Under the pieces are notes generated by a model. That model had not been told where the DNA came from. It did not search any database and saw only the letters and a list, made by a program, of their open reading frames with translations. A program made the translations under genes and the position numbers. From Chitinophaga polysaccharea (GTDB taxonomy: Bacteria > Bacteroidota > Bacteroidia > Chitinophagales > Chitinophagaceae), in NCBI RefSeq assembly GCF_007829335.1, contig NZ_VIWO01000002.1:682001-746000 (forward strand): a DNA stretch of 64,000 bases, read 5' to 3'. Positions 1 through 8,846 of this stretch are shown piece by piece (position 1 is the stretch's first letter; each line of letters opens with the position of its first letter).

Positions 1-120
1 GATGGGCGCTTCCTGGCCCTCGAACTCCCCCAGGTAATCGGCGATGACAGGCGCTTGTTGTGCATAGGCGTTGATGCCTCCTATACAGAGCGCCAGGGTT
101 AACATTCCGTAATTTCTCAT
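1..120 (-). CDS. Exported protein of unknown function, N-terminal fragment
   Basis: Only the first 40 codons lie in the window; the rest runs off the left edge. The start is an ATG at 120-118. The N-terminus has a short charged region, a hydrophobic stretch and an A-Y-A-Q cleavage-like site, so the product is probably exported. After the signal peptide the chain reads QQAPVIADYLGEFEGQE, which I cannot assign to a family. The start overlaps the stop codon of the upstream WG-repeat gene in an ATGA arrangement (120-117), so the two are very likely co-transcribed and translationally coupled. Confidence 0.7.
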   Translation of the reverse strand, partial: MRNYGMLTLALCIGGINAYAQQAPVIADYLGEFEGQEAPI

Positions 121-1337
121 TTCGTATCAGGCTTTTTTATCACTAACAAAGCTCCTTCCCGGTCGACCACCACGGCCCTGCCTTCACTGAAAGGAGTTAC
201 ATCTTCATATTGGGGCGCTATCACCATTTTCCCGGTAGCATCCATAAATCCCCATCCGGAAATGACGCCGCCTCTTTTTACGGCGATCAGTCCATCCGAA
301 AACATTACGTGGGAATCGTAAATGCAGCTACCACTATTATCGCAGAGTGGTACTTTGGCCCGGATGGCGCCAGTAGTATCGAGTATATACAGGTGTCCGT
401 CGCTATTATCCCTGGCGGTACCATTTACTTGTACGGCAGACAGGCCACCCGAAAAGCGGTAGGGCTTTTCGTGGAACTGCGGCATGAATACGGGCCTGCC
501 GGTTTTATTCATCAGGCCCCAGGCGCCGTTCTTATAAAAGGGGGCCAGGCCATCTGTATAGTCGCCTATCTCTTCCGCGTCGATGCTGAAAACCACCTTA
601 CCGGAAAGGTCGATCACCGACCAGTTCAGGTCTGGCGCGCCCTGCGGCAGGCTGTTATATAAGGTTGACAATTCATCATTACCTTTCATGCTATCCCCGG
701 GAGGGGCTGCGGTAGCCACCAGGGCTACGCCATCGGAAAAATCCCTCGCAGCAAGGTATATAGGAGGGATCACCCAAACGCCGCTGGTATCTGCATATCC
801 AAACAAGCTATCTTTCCTCACCAGCAAACGCCCGTCATGAAATGAACGGGGATCGGCTACCACCCGGTCAAAAGCGCCATTGTTGGCCTGGTCGATAACG
901 GTATCCATTCTCACAAACTCCTGGCCCAACGTCACCTTACCAGATGGGTCGATGTAATACCAGGTATCATTCTTTCTCACCGCGGCACGGTTACCGGAGA
1001 AATCTTTTGCCTCATCGAACTGGTAAGGTACCTGGAGCTGGCCGGCACGATTAATATAGCCATACAGGATAGTATCGTTCGTTGTTTTACCTACAATTGC
1101 GAGGCCATCATGAAAGCTCTCCGCTTCATCGAACTGCAGAGGGATAGTCACTTTCCCGGTGGTGTCAATAAATCCATACAGCTGATTGGCATCGGTACGT
1201 ACCCGGGCCAGGCCGCCCGAGAAATTGGCAATATTCGAATATTGCTGGTCTGAAACAAAGGCCAGCACCGGTTCCTGTGCCCTGGCGCCCAGGGGCAGGA
1301 ACAATACCAGGAAGCGTACTATGGAGTTTCTCAGCAT
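117..1337 (-). CDS. WG-repeat exported protein
   Basis: This 406-residue protein has a signal peptide at about residues 1-20 ending in ARAQ. The rest is built from WG (KWG) repeats. Units such as YGFIDTTGKVTIPLQFDEA, YGYINRAGQLQVPYQFDEA, WGLMNKTGRPVFMPQF and WGFMDATGKMVIAPQYEDV recur, each with an aromatic-G-[FYL]-[IM]-[DN]-x-x-G core and an I-P-x-x-[FY] tail. WG repeats are predicted to fold as beta-propeller-like scaffolds and are common in exported Bacteroidota proteins; no enzymatic activity is established. The gene precedes, and overlaps by four bases, another exported-protein gene, so they probably act together in the envelope. Family assignment is firm; function is unknown. Confidence 0.85.
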   Translation of the reverse strand: MLRNSIVRFLVLFLPLGARAQEPVLAFVSDQQYSNIANFSGGLARVRTDANQLYGFIDTTGKVTIPLQFDEAESFHDGLAIVGKTTNDTILYGYINRAGQLQVPYQFDEAKDFSGNRAAVRKNDTWYYIDPSGKVTLGQEFVRMDTVIDQANNGAFDRVVADPRSFHDGRLLVRKDSLFGYADTSGVWVIPPIYLAARDFSDGVALVATAAPPGDSMKGNDELSTLYNSLPQGAPDLNWSVIDLSGKVVFSIDAEEIGDYTDGLAPFYKNGAWGLMNKTGRPVFMPQFHEKPYRFSGGLSAVQVNGTARDNSDGHLYILDTTGAIRAKVPLCDNSGSCIYDSHVMFSDGLIAVKRGGVISGWGFMDATGKMVIAPQYEDVTPFSEGRAVVVDREGALLVIKKPDTK

Positions 1338-1556
1338 ATGGGCTGTTTACGATGGATATGGTAAGTTTCCATTAGCAAAGATCAGATACTTTCCCCTCAT
1401 TCCCCAATTTTAGCTGCCTACAAGCTATCTACGCCAGCATCTACAAAACAACTACAACGGCTGCAAGTCCGCTCCCAATATGATTTTCAGCAACCTACGC
1501 CCGGATAGCGGGTCTACCACTCTTCCTTAAAGTCCTGTACTTTATTATTTTTTTAT

Positions 1557-1564
1557 TACGTTTG
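1557..1564 (+). promoter_or_regulatory. Bacteroidota-type -7 box upstream of the alkaline phosphatase gene
   Basis: The octamer TACGTTTG matches the TAnnTTTG -7 consensus of the Bacteroidota primary sigma factor. It lies about 50 bases before the preferred ATG at 1614. No convincing TTG -33 element is visible at the usual distance, so confidence is moderate. It also disfavours the upstream GTG at 1584 as the start, because that would leave almost no leader. Confidence 0.45.
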
Positions 1565-1613
1565 CCGATTCCCGTTTTGGGGTGTGAACCTAAAAAATGA
1601 AAAAATCAGTACT

Positions 1614-3254
1614 ATGAATGGAATGACAAAAACAGTGGCTACTGCTGTTCTGGGCGCCTTCACTGCGTTACAGGGATTAACAGCCGTAGCGCAAGCCAAT
1701 GAAAAGCCCAAGTTGATTGTAGGTATTGTAGTGGACCAAATGCGTTGGGATTATTTATACCGGTATTACGACCGTTATGAGTCGGGTGGTTTCAAACGTA
1801 TGTTGGGCGAAGGTTTTTCCTGCGAGAACACATTTATCAGTCATCTTCCATCTTATACAGCCGTAGGGCATAGCACTGTATATACCGGTAGTGTTCCTGC
1901 CATTCATGGTATTACAGGCAACGACTGGCCCGATCAGCTGACCGGCAAAACCTGGTATTGCACCGAAGATACCATCGTAACAGGCGTAGGCAGCAACAGC
2001 AATGCGGGCAATATGTCGCCACGTAACCTGCTGGCCTCCACCATTACCGATGAACTGCGATTTGCCACCAACTTCCGCTCCAAGGTAGTGGGCGTGTCCC
2101 TAAAAGACCGCGCCTCCATCCTGCCTGCCGGACATACGCCTACCGGCGCTTTCTGGCTCGACGACAGCAATGGCAGCTTTATTACCAGCACCTATTATAT
2201 GAACGAACTTCCGTCGTGGGTAAAGCGTTTCAACGACCGCAAAGAACCACAGGACCTGATGTCTAAACCATGGAAGCCGCTCTATCCCATCAATACTTAC
2301 CTACAAAGTTCAGCAGACGACGTTGCCTGGGAAGGAACTTTTCCGGGAGAAAAAGCGCCGGTATTTCCACACAGCCTGAAAGACGCCTATAAGACAGATC
2401 CGGGTACCCTGAGATCCACGCCTTTCGGTAACACGCTTACCCTGGATTTCGCCAAGGCAGCCGTAGATGGGTACGACTTGGGTAACGGTGAGGCTACTGA
2501 CTTCCTGGCTATCAACTGCGCCTCTACCGACTACGTAGGCCATAAATATGGCCCTAACGCCATCGAGGTAGAAGATACTTACCTGCGCCTGGATAAAGAC
2601 CTGTCGGCCTTCTTCAGCTATCTCGACAAAAAAGTAGGTAAAGGTAATTACCTGGTATTCCTCACCGCCGACCATGGCGCTGCACATGCCATTAAGTTTA
2701 TGCAGGAGCACAATTTGCCCGCCGGACAGGTAGAGGAACATAAATTACTCACCGGTCTGGATAGCGCGCTGACACAGCGTTTCGGCATCAGCAAACTGGC
2801 TACTTCCTTCATGAACTACCATGTGAGCTACGACAAAGCGAAGATCGCTGCCAACAAACTGGATTACAACGCCATCAAACAGGCTACCATTCAATATTTC
2901 GAAGCGCAGCCGGGCATCCAGTTTGCGGCCGACCTGGACAACGCCGGCGTAAACCCGTTGCCAGCGCCTATTCAATCTATGGCCATCAATGGTTATAATC
3001 GCAAACGTACCGGGCCTGTGATCGTGATCCCTGAGCCAGGATGGTTTGAAGGCTCGCTGAAAGGCACTACCCATGGTAACTGGAATCCTTTTGACATCCA
3101 TATTCCGCTGGTATTTATGGGCTGGCATATCAAACATGGCGCTACCAACGAAACAGTGCATATGACAGATATTGCCGCTACCCTGGCCGCTATGCTGCAT
3201 ATGCAGATGCCCAGCGGATGCGTGGGTAAGCCGGTGAAAGAAGTGTTGCAGTAA
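1614..3254 (+). CDS. PafA-like alkaline phosphatase (type I phosphodiesterase superfamily)
   Basis: The product is a periplasmic phosphomonoesterase of the alkaline phosphatase superfamily, closest in motifs to PafA of Elizabethkingia. I use the ATG at 1614 (546 residues) rather than the in-frame GTG at 1584, because it begins directly before a signal peptide ending around A-V-A-Q-A. Metal- and substrate-site motifs are visible: VGIVVDQMRWDYLYRYY with Asp41, SYTAVGHS with Thr82 as likely nucleophile, then STDYVGHKYGP and LTADHGAAH supplying Asp and His metal ligands. GSVPAIHGITGNDW is also typical of PafA. It should release phosphate from exported or scavenged phosphoesters. It faces the phospholipase C gene tail to tail, and the two share an inverted repeat at their 3' ends. 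Confidence 0.88.
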   Translation: MNGMTKTVATAVLGAFTALQGLTAVAQANEKPKLIVGIVVDQMRWDYLYRYYDRYESGGFKRMLGEGFSCENTFISHLPSYTAVGHSTVYTGSVPAIHGITGNDWPDQLTGKTWYCTEDTIVTGVGSNSNAGNMSPRNLLASTITDELRFATNFRSKVVGVSLKDRASILPAGHTPTGAFWLDDSNGSFITSTYYMNELPSWVKRFNDRKEPQDLMSKPWKPLYPINTYLQSSADDVAWEGTFPGEKAPVFPHSLKDAYKTDPGTLRSTPFGNTLTLDFAKAAVDGYDLGNGEATDFLAINCASTDYVGHKYGPNAIEVEDTYLRLDKDLSAFFSYLDKKVGKGNYLVFLTADHGAAHAIKFMQEHNLPAGQVEEHKLLTGLDSALTQRFGISKLATSFMNYHVSYDKAKIAANKLDYNAIKQATIQYFEAQPGIQFAADLDNAGVNPLPAPIQSMAINGYNRKRTGPVIVIPEPGWFEGSLKGTTHGNWNPFDIHIPLVFMGWHIKHGATNETVHMTDIAATLAAMLHMQMPSGCVGKPVKEVLQ

Positions 3255-3258
3255 GCGG

Positions 3259-3355
3259 AAAGCAGAAAGCGAAAAGCTATTGAGGCGAATGATCTTTGCG
3301 AATACTTATAAATCGCATTGGTCATTCGCCTCAATAGCTTTTCGCTTTCTGCTTT
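3259..3355. repeat. 34-bp perfect inverted repeat between convergent genes (bidirectional terminator or extragenic palindrome)
   Basis: The left arm spans 3259-3292 and the right arm 3322-3355. They are perfect reverse complements over 34 bases around a 29-base spacer. The left arm starts four bases after the phosphatase stop codon and the right arm reaches into the phospholipase stop codon. The arms contain the core CTATTGAGGCGAATGA. The length far exceeds an ordinary terminator stem. A related but degenerate single arm occurs at 7756-7800, again just after a minus-strand stop codon, which suggests a dispersed extragenic element rather than a unique terminator. Confidence 0.85.
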
Positions 3356-5879
3356 AAGCTCCCATAAACGGATCTGTAATCCCTTCCTTCCCTGTTTCTA
3401 CCCGGCCGGCATAGCGCTGAAGGAACGTATCGGCGCCGTTGACCGTTACAGAGAAATCATACCAGCCCCTGCTTTTCTGTAGCGGCAGTAATAGTTCCAG
3501 TGTTTTGCCGGCATCCACCGTACGTTCGATATTTTTGGCGTCATAGGCATTATCTGTAATGGTGATATCGCGTACGGTACTACCGTTATTGGCTATACGT
3601 AATATCACATTTCCGGTAGGTTTGGCCGTTAGCTTCCCGGTAGTATCGTAGTCCAGTTGCAACTCCAGCTGAGGATGGGCGGCGGTACCGGCAAATTCCC
3701 TGTAGAAACCATTGGGCCCGTGAAGGTGCAGGTGATAACGCCCATCGGCAAATGCTTTTACCGGCCACTCATAGGTGAGCGTATCCCCGGCAACTACAGC
3801 AAAAGCCCAGCTGCGACCTTCTTCCGTTTGCCCGGTTTGCGCATCCGTATAAGGCAAAGTCGTATATACCCGGAAAGGGGCCCCCATTGCGTTGCTACCA
3901 AAGAAACGCTTGCCGGCCTGCATTTTCAGTACCAGTTGTTCCTGTTGCCACAGCCCATCTGCCAGCAGCTCGTAAGGCAATGCGCAGGAAGGGCGGGTAC
4001 CCCGCTCCTGTTGCCCCAAACCCGGCACCTGGCTACGTTTGAAAGCAGTAATATCTTCTCCGCTTACCTTCTTAAACCCGGTGGGTACCTCCTTAAATTT
4101 GGCATTATTGATATTTTCTACCACCCTGCGTTGGTTGAGGTAGATCTGTTTGTTGGGCGTAGTATTGTTGAAAGGACTGAATACGGAAGTAAGATCCCCG
4201 CTGATGGTGCGTCGCCACTGGCTGATATTATCCAGGTGGATCTGCTTATGCAATTTCTTGTTAATAAACGTTTCCAGGAATTGTAACGTAGAGGTATGTT
4301 CAAATACCTGGGAGCATACCTTTCCGCCCCTGCTCCAGGGAGAAGCAATCATCAGCGGTACCCGGAAGCCCAATCCTACCGGGGCTTCCCTGGCTTGCTT
4401 TTCGCTCACGCCCTGTTTTAATTCGTGGGCCAGTCTTACCAGTTCCACTTCCGTATCGATGCCGGCAGAGCATTTACCGGTGCCTGGCTTATTATTATCG
4501 CAAATAGAAAATGGTACTACGTGATCAAAGTAACCGTCATTTTCATCGTAGGTTACAATGAAGATGGTTTTCTTCCATATCTCCGGTTTTTGCGTCAGGA
4601 TATCCAGTATTTCCGATACATACCAGGCCCCATACCAGGGCGCGCTGGGATGGTCTGAGAAATTTTGTGGGCCAGCCAGCCAGGATACCATGGGCAGTTT
4701 GCCGCTGTTGACATCTGCGCGAAACTGGTGCAGTACATCACCGGCAGGCACAGTAACTTCTCTTTCCGTAGCGCCATCCTGGTAAGTTACCTGGGTAACT
4801 TTCCTGTAGGAAGGATCGGCGCTATTGACCACAAATGCACGCTGGTAAAGCGATTGCTGATACGGCGTTAATTTTTCGTAGCTCTCTTTATTCCATTTTG
4901 CCAGCTCCCCGGTAGCATTGTCCAGCACCGCTTGTTTTTTGGCAATATCTGTGCGGATTTTGGCGGCAGCTTCGTCGGAAGAGGGACTGGCTTCCTGTAA
5001 CTTGTTGATTTCATCCGGTAGCGTGTCTACTTGTTTCAGGAGCCCGTTGATATAGCGTTCTGAAAACTTTACATGGTAAGCAGCAAAAAACTCCAGCAGG
5101 TTACAGCCGAAATTAGCCAGCCAGGCTCTTTCTTCTCCTTTAAACCCTCCTCCACAGCTGATTTCGTTCTGATAAAATTTCCAGGGTACTTTATTTTCCT
5201 CCAGTAATTCCGGGAATGTTTTCCAGGGTAACTTACCGTAGCTATAATCGTCGTTCCGGATATGCGCCTTAGGTATCCCGTCTTCCGGATGTATAATTTT
5301 GCCGGTCCAGAAAAAAGAGCGGTTAGGTGTAGTGCTGGTCATCGCGGAACAAAAATGTTGATCACATACCGTAAAGGCATCGGCCATGGCGTAGTTGAAT
5401 GGCAGGTCCTCCCGGGTATAATAGCCCATTGTTAGCGGCATGGCAGCATATTCGCGGTTGCCTGGCCTTTTGGCAATGAGCCATTTGTTGTAACGGCCAC
5501 GGTTATACGCATCTACCTGGCTAGGCCGTGAGTGTGGTAAATCTCCCATCCATGTGGCTTTAGTGTCACGGATATTCAATCGGAAGGGCGCATAGGTATC
5601 CCCATGTTCATTGGTTTGAAACCATACGGGGTGGTGGTTCGGTTGGCTGTTGGCCCTGGGGTCATTGAATCCACGAACACCCTGCAAAGAGCCAAAACAA
5701 TGGTCGAAGGAACGGTTTTCCTGCATCAAAATGACAATATGCTCCGCATCCAGGAAAGTACTGCCAGGCGCCGGGTCTATCGCCAATGCCTTTTGTATGG
5801 AAGCGGGTATCATGGTGGATAGTCCTGCCGCCCCAGATAGCAATAATGATTGCTTGAGAAAGTCTCTGCGTGAATCCAT
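3354..5879 (-). CDS. Phospholipase C, phosphocholine-specific type, Tat-exported
   Basis: This 841-residue protein belongs to the phosphoesterase family of non-haemolytic phospholipases C. The N-terminus SRRDFLKQSLLLSGAAG is a twin-arginine signal, so the enzyme is probably exported folded. Family motifs are IVILMQENRSFDHCFGSLQG at about residues 48-67, AMTSTTPNRSFFWTG at 179-193, and FIVTYDENDGYFDHVVP in the middle. The C-terminus carries two beta-rich domains of the kind found in this family (bacterial phospholipase C C-terminal domain). Residues about 270-340 contain a charged, probably helical insertion. The enzyme would release a phosphorylated head group that the neighbouring phosphatase could dephosphorylate, a plausible phosphate-scavenging pair. 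The start is an ATG followed directly by the Tat motif. Confidence 0.9.
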   Translation of the reverse strand: MDSRRDFLKQSLLLSGAAGLSTMIPASIQKALAIDPAPGSTFLDAEHIVILMQENRSFDHCFGSLQGVRGFNDPRANSQPNHHPVWFQTNEHGDTYAPFRLNIRDTKATWMGDLPHSRPSQVDAYNRGRYNKWLIAKRPGNREYAAMPLTMGYYTREDLPFNYAMADAFTVCDQHFCSAMTSTTPNRSFFWTGKIIHPEDGIPKAHIRNDDYSYGKLPWKTFPELLEENKVPWKFYQNEISCGGGFKGEERAWLANFGCNLLEFFAAYHVKFSERYINGLLKQVDTLPDEINKLQEASPSSDEAAAKIRTDIAKKQAVLDNATGELAKWNKESYEKLTPYQQSLYQRAFVVNSADPSYRKVTQVTYQDGATEREVTVPAGDVLHQFRADVNSGKLPMVSWLAGPQNFSDHPSAPWYGAWYVSEILDILTQKPEIWKKTIFIVTYDENDGYFDHVVPFSICDNNKPGTGKCSAGIDTEVELVRLAHELKQGVSEKQAREAPVGLGFRVPLMIASPWSRGGKVCSQVFEHTSTLQFLETFINKKLHKQIHLDNISQWRRTISGDLTSVFSPFNNTTPNKQIYLNQRRVVENINNAKFKEVPTGFKKVSGEDITAFKRSQVPGLGQQERGTRPSCALPYELLADGLWQQEQLVLKMQAGKRFFGSNAMGAPFRVYTTLPYTDAQTGQTEEGRSWAFAVVAGDTLTYEWPVKAFADGRYHLHLHGPNGFYREFAGTAAHPQLELQLDYDTTGKLTAKPTGNVILRIANNGSTVRDITITDNAYDAKNIERTVDAGKTLELLLPLQKSRGWYDFSVTVNGADTFLQRYAGRVETGKEGITDPFMGA

Positions 5880-5963
5880 AGATAGTTTTGTTGATGTAGA
5901 TTTTTTATGTTGTTCGCCGCAACAAAATAAAAAACATTCTCAACGATTGCAACGGCATCCTCA

Positions 5964-6812
5964 CTATTCACGTTTTCTGAAGCGTTCCGGCGGGATGCCG
6001 GTATTCTTCTTAAAGAAGGTAGCGAAGTAAGAAGCGCTCTCAAACCCCAGCGTATCCGCAATTTCAGCCACCGACAATCCCGTATGGTATAGCAGGCGCT
6101 GCGCTTCTATCGTTACTCTTTTGCGTATCAGTTCTCCGCTGGAAATATGTTTGCACTGCTGGCATAATTTATTCAGGTAGTTGGTGGTGATATGTAATTG
6201 CGAAGCATAAAATGAAGGCGTTTTATGTACTTTATAATGTGTTTCCAACAGCTGCTCAAATGACCTGATCTTTTCATCGCGGCTGTTATTTTTTTCAGCA
6301 AGTGTTTCCGCACTGCAACATTGATCCAGCATACAGAGTAAAATATTCAGGTAAGAACGAAGTACCCTGTCGGCCCCTTTATACCGCGAATGAAATTCCT
6401 GTTGCATTAAACCGGTGAGCTGCCGCCATTTGGCCAGTATTGGCCCTGGTAGAGGAATAAAGCTACCCGGTTCTTTGGCCAGGAAAGAAAACTGGTACAA
6501 TACATTGCTGTTATAGCGCAGCGAGAAAAAGTCTTCCGTAAAACAGATTACGCTCCCGCTGTGCAGGTGTATGCTGGCTACGCTATTGGGCTTGATACAA
6601 ATAATGCCGGACCGGTCCAGGTGTACCTGGCTATTATCGATGGTAACCTGCCCGCCTGCCGGATCGGCGCATAGCAACAGGTAACATCCCAGCCGTTGCG
6701 GCTCCTGGGCCAGTGGATACAGGGCATGGAAGGCGGCGGCATTACCGGTCCAGAAAAAGTGATTGTCGTTAATTGCCAGTGTAGATATTCCATCCGTTTT
6801 CATACGCAGCAT
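5964..6812 (-). CDS. AraC family transcriptional regulator
   Basis: The product is about 282 residues from the ATG at 6812; an in-frame TTG at 6818 is less likely. The N-terminal half is a ligand-binding or cupin-like region without a family I can name. The C-terminal 100 residues form a double helix-turn-helix, with SFYASQLHITTNYLNKLC as the first and VAEIADTLGFESASYFATFF as the second, ending GIPPERFRKRE as usual in AraC proteins. The gene begins two bases after the stop of the CDICGCG outer-membrane protein gene. It is therefore probably the last gene of the metal-handling cluster and a candidate local regulator. Confidence 0.85.
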   Translation of the reverse strand: MLRMKTDGISTLAINDNHFFWTGNAAAFHALYPLAQEPQRLGCYLLLCADPAGGQVTIDNSQVHLDRSGIICIKPNSVASIHLHSGSVICFTEDFFSLRYNSNVLYQFSFLAKEPGSFIPLPGPILAKWRQLTGLMQQEFHSRYKGADRVLRSYLNILLCMLDQCCSAETLAEKNNSRDEKIRSFEQLLETHYKVHKTPSFYASQLHITTNYLNKLCQQCKHISSGELIRKRVTIEAQRLLYHTGLSVAEIADTLGFESASYFATFFKKNTGIPPERFRKRE

Positions 6813-6814
6813 AC

Positions 6815-7738
6815 TCAAAACAAATAAGTGAGGTGTACCATGGCCCGGCTACCTGCTTTTACACGTTGGTCGGCCAGCTGTTGGGATATTACCGGCTGAA
6901 AATTTACGCCGGCGGATATTTTCCCGATGGTAGCTTCTATACCGGCAGTGGCCAGCAGGGAGTATCCCCCGGACATATCTACCGTAAACGTTCCCGCTTC
7001 CCTGTCTTTAGCCGCCGTTTCATACAGGATACCGGCATTCGGCGCCAGGCTCACCTTATCGGCTACACGAATTTTATAATACGCCAGCACGTTAGCCGTA
7101 AACTTATTGCCATAACGGTAATCGTACTTATTGGCGGTATTCAGCTTATAACTCACATTGGTATTGATACCTATGTCTATCAGGCGGATATCATATGCGG
7201 CATTGAGCGTAAAATCGGTGCTGGCGGTGCCCAGTTGAAAGTTGTTAGGCGCATCTTCGTTTTCTTTGCGCTCCGCAGGCTCATAGCCGCCTATAGGCAA
7301 TTTCACGCCTCCGCCTATCCAAAGCGATTGTACCAGCAGTTGTCCCCTACCGGTGGTGTACTGCTTATCCAACAACTGGTAGTAACCAACAGCCGCTACA
7401 TCGCCCCAACCGGACTTACTGGTAGTAATGCCCTGGTTTTCCCGGCTGTTGATGTTTACCGGTATAAATCCCAACACGCGGAAGCGACGGCCTATATTCC
7501 AGCCGCCCCATAGTTCCGCCGTCTGGTAGGTTTCCTGCGTAGTGAGATAGGAAGTAGTACCTCCTGGTCCCAGGTGGGAGCGCATGGTTTTATGCTGGTA
7601 ACGCAGCCCGATAAAACGTTGTTTAAAATCGGGTAGCAATCCAATATAATAGCTGCCCACGCCACAGCCACAGATATCGCAGGCGCTGGCGACGTAGTTA
7701 CTGAGTAATATTATACAGAGTATACTGATCTTTTTCAT
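6815..7738 (-). CDS. CDICGCG-motif outer-membrane beta-barrel protein, putative transporter
   Basis: The 307-residue product has an N-terminal signal followed immediately by A-C-D-I-C-G-C-G-V-G (Cys20, Cys23, Cys25), then a chain of alternating aromatic and polar segments ending in HLTYLF. A terminal aromatic residue and amphipathic strands indicate an outer-membrane beta-barrel. The three closely spaced cysteines at the mature N-terminus could bind metal, or Cys20 could be lipidated. Proteins starting this way commonly accompany MbnP-like and diheme peroxidase genes in Bacteroidota and are often labelled only as transporter. The gene lies 62 bases after the peroxidase gene and two bases before an AraC gene. 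A copper-related role is inferred from context. Confidence 0.65.
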   Translation of the reverse strand: MKKISILCIILLSNYVASACDICGCGVGSYYIGLLPDFKQRFIGLRYQHKTMRSHLGPGGTTSYLTTQETYQTAELWGGWNIGRRFRVLGFIPVNINSRENQGITTSKSGWGDVAAVGYYQLLDKQYTTGRGQLLVQSLWIGGGVKLPIGGYEPAERKENEDAPNNFQLGTASTDFTLNAAYDIRLIDIGINTNVSYKLNTANKYDYRYGNKFTANVLAYYKIRVADKVSLAPNAGILYETAAKDREAGTFTVDMSGGYSLLATAGIEATIGKISAGVNFQPVISQQLADQRVKAGSRAMVHLTYLF

Positions 7739-7755
7739 GGTATTATCATTTTGGA

Positions 7756-7800
7756 CATTCGCTTCAATAGCTTTCGGCCTTATGCCTCTGCTTTATGCTT
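7756..7800. repeat. Degenerate single arm related to the 3259-3355 palindrome
   Basis: The stretch beginning CATTCGCTTCAATAGCTTT matches the right arm at 3323 onward with one substitution over the first 19 bases. It then diverges into a TATGCCTCTGCTTTATGC tail that keeps the CTGCTTTA words. Like the first copy it lies directly 3' of a minus-strand stop codon (7801). I see no complementary arm beside it, so here it cannot form the long hairpin. Confidence 0.5.
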
Positions 7801-8841
7801 TTATGGCGCCTCTTCAGCAAATCGGGCATCATTCACGAATTTCTTATCGTTCAGGGTTTGGAGAAAGGCCAGCAATTGTTCCTGCTCCGTAGCGGTCAGT
7901 GAAAACCCGGTATGCCCGCCTTGTTTCAGCAAAGGATCCAGGGTGGGCATCTCCTGTACTTCAGAAGTATAGTGGCGTAACACTGCCGGCAGCGTATAAA
8001 AGCGGCCATCGTGCATGTAAGGAGCCGTATAGGCCAGGTTACGCAAACTGGGCACTTTGAACTTGTATTGATCGCTGGGGTTCAGGGTAACATCGTACCG
8101 CCCCCGATCATTGTTGGGACCGGCGCCCAGGCCGTTGTTACGGAAAGACTGGTCTGTAAACAGTGGTTCCTGATGGCAGCTGCTGCAATGACGACGATAA
8201 ACAGCATATCCCTGTTGCTCAGCGTCGGTAAAAGTGACCCCTTGTTTACGCATAACGCTATCGTATTTGGACTGGTCGCTCACCAGCATCACCATAAACT
8301 GCGATAATGCCTTCATCATGCGTGCGGTAGTAATATCCGTGCTGCCAAATGCCCGCTGGAACAGCGCCGGGTAAGGAGGCGTGTTGCGTAACTTCTGTAA
8401 TACATTTTCCATGGTTTCATCCATTTCCACCGGGTTGGTGATGGGAGCTATCGGCTGCAGGTCCAGGTCAAATACTCCTCCATCCCACATCAGCGTAGTA
8501 TTCCAGGCCAGGTTCATGATAGGCGGGGAATTGCGGCTGCCGAGGCGGTCGTCAATCCCGTGGCTCACATCATGCCCATGATGGGTAAACGCTGAGGCCT
8601 GGAGGTGACAAAAACCACAGGAAATGGTATTATTCCGGGAGAGTCGCGGCTCATAAAATAGTTTCCTGCCCAGCTCAAATCCTTCTTTGGTAACCGGGTT
8701 ATTGGCGAGCTTATAGGCAGGCGCCGGGAATCCCACCGGCTGATGGAAGCCTTCAAAGATGGCCACTAACTGTTCGCTTTTACTACAGGCAAAAAGAAAT
8801 AACACGATGCCGGTTATCATCATCCATTGCAGCTTACTCAT
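7801..8841 (-). CDS. Diheme cytochrome c peroxidase, MbnH/MauG-like
   Basis: This 346-residue lipoprotein (lipobox ending FLFAC, Cys19) has two c-type haem sites: CGFCH with Cys75, Cys78 and His79, and CSSCH with Cys219, Cys222 and His223. The family includes bacterial cytochrome c peroxidases, MauG and MbnH. MbnH oxidises a tryptophan of its partner MbnP to kynurenine, which then helps bind copper. Family motifs RLSRNNTISCGFCH and NSPPIMNLAWNTTLMWDGG are present. The stop codon of the upstream MbnP-like gene is only five bases before this ATG, the classic gene pair. I therefore favour an MbnH-like maturase over a peroxide-detoxifying enzyme, but the sequence alone does not prove this. Confidence 0.85.
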   Translation of the reverse strand: MSKLQWMMITGIVLFLFACSKSEQLVAIFEGFHQPVGFPAPAYKLANNPVTKEGFELGRKLFYEPRLSRNNTISCGFCHLQASAFTHHGHDVSHGIDDRLGSRNSPPIMNLAWNTTLMWDGGVFDLDLQPIAPITNPVEMDETMENVLQKLRNTPPYPALFQRAFGSTDITTARMMKALSQFMVMLVSDQSKYDSVMRKQGVTFTDAEQQGYAVYRRHCSSCHQEPLFTDQSFRNNGLGAGPNNDRGRYDVTLNPSDQYKFKVPSLRNLAYTAPYMHDGRFYTLPAVLRHYTSEVQEMPTLDPLLKQGGHTGFSLTATEQEQLLAFLQTLNDKKFVNDARFAEEAP

Positions 8842-8846
8842 AACTG

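Noticed and set aside
1376..1384. Minus-strand CTTTG word as a promoter for the WG-repeat gene
   Set aside because: It reads GATCTTTG rather than TAnnTTTG and no -33 element is present.
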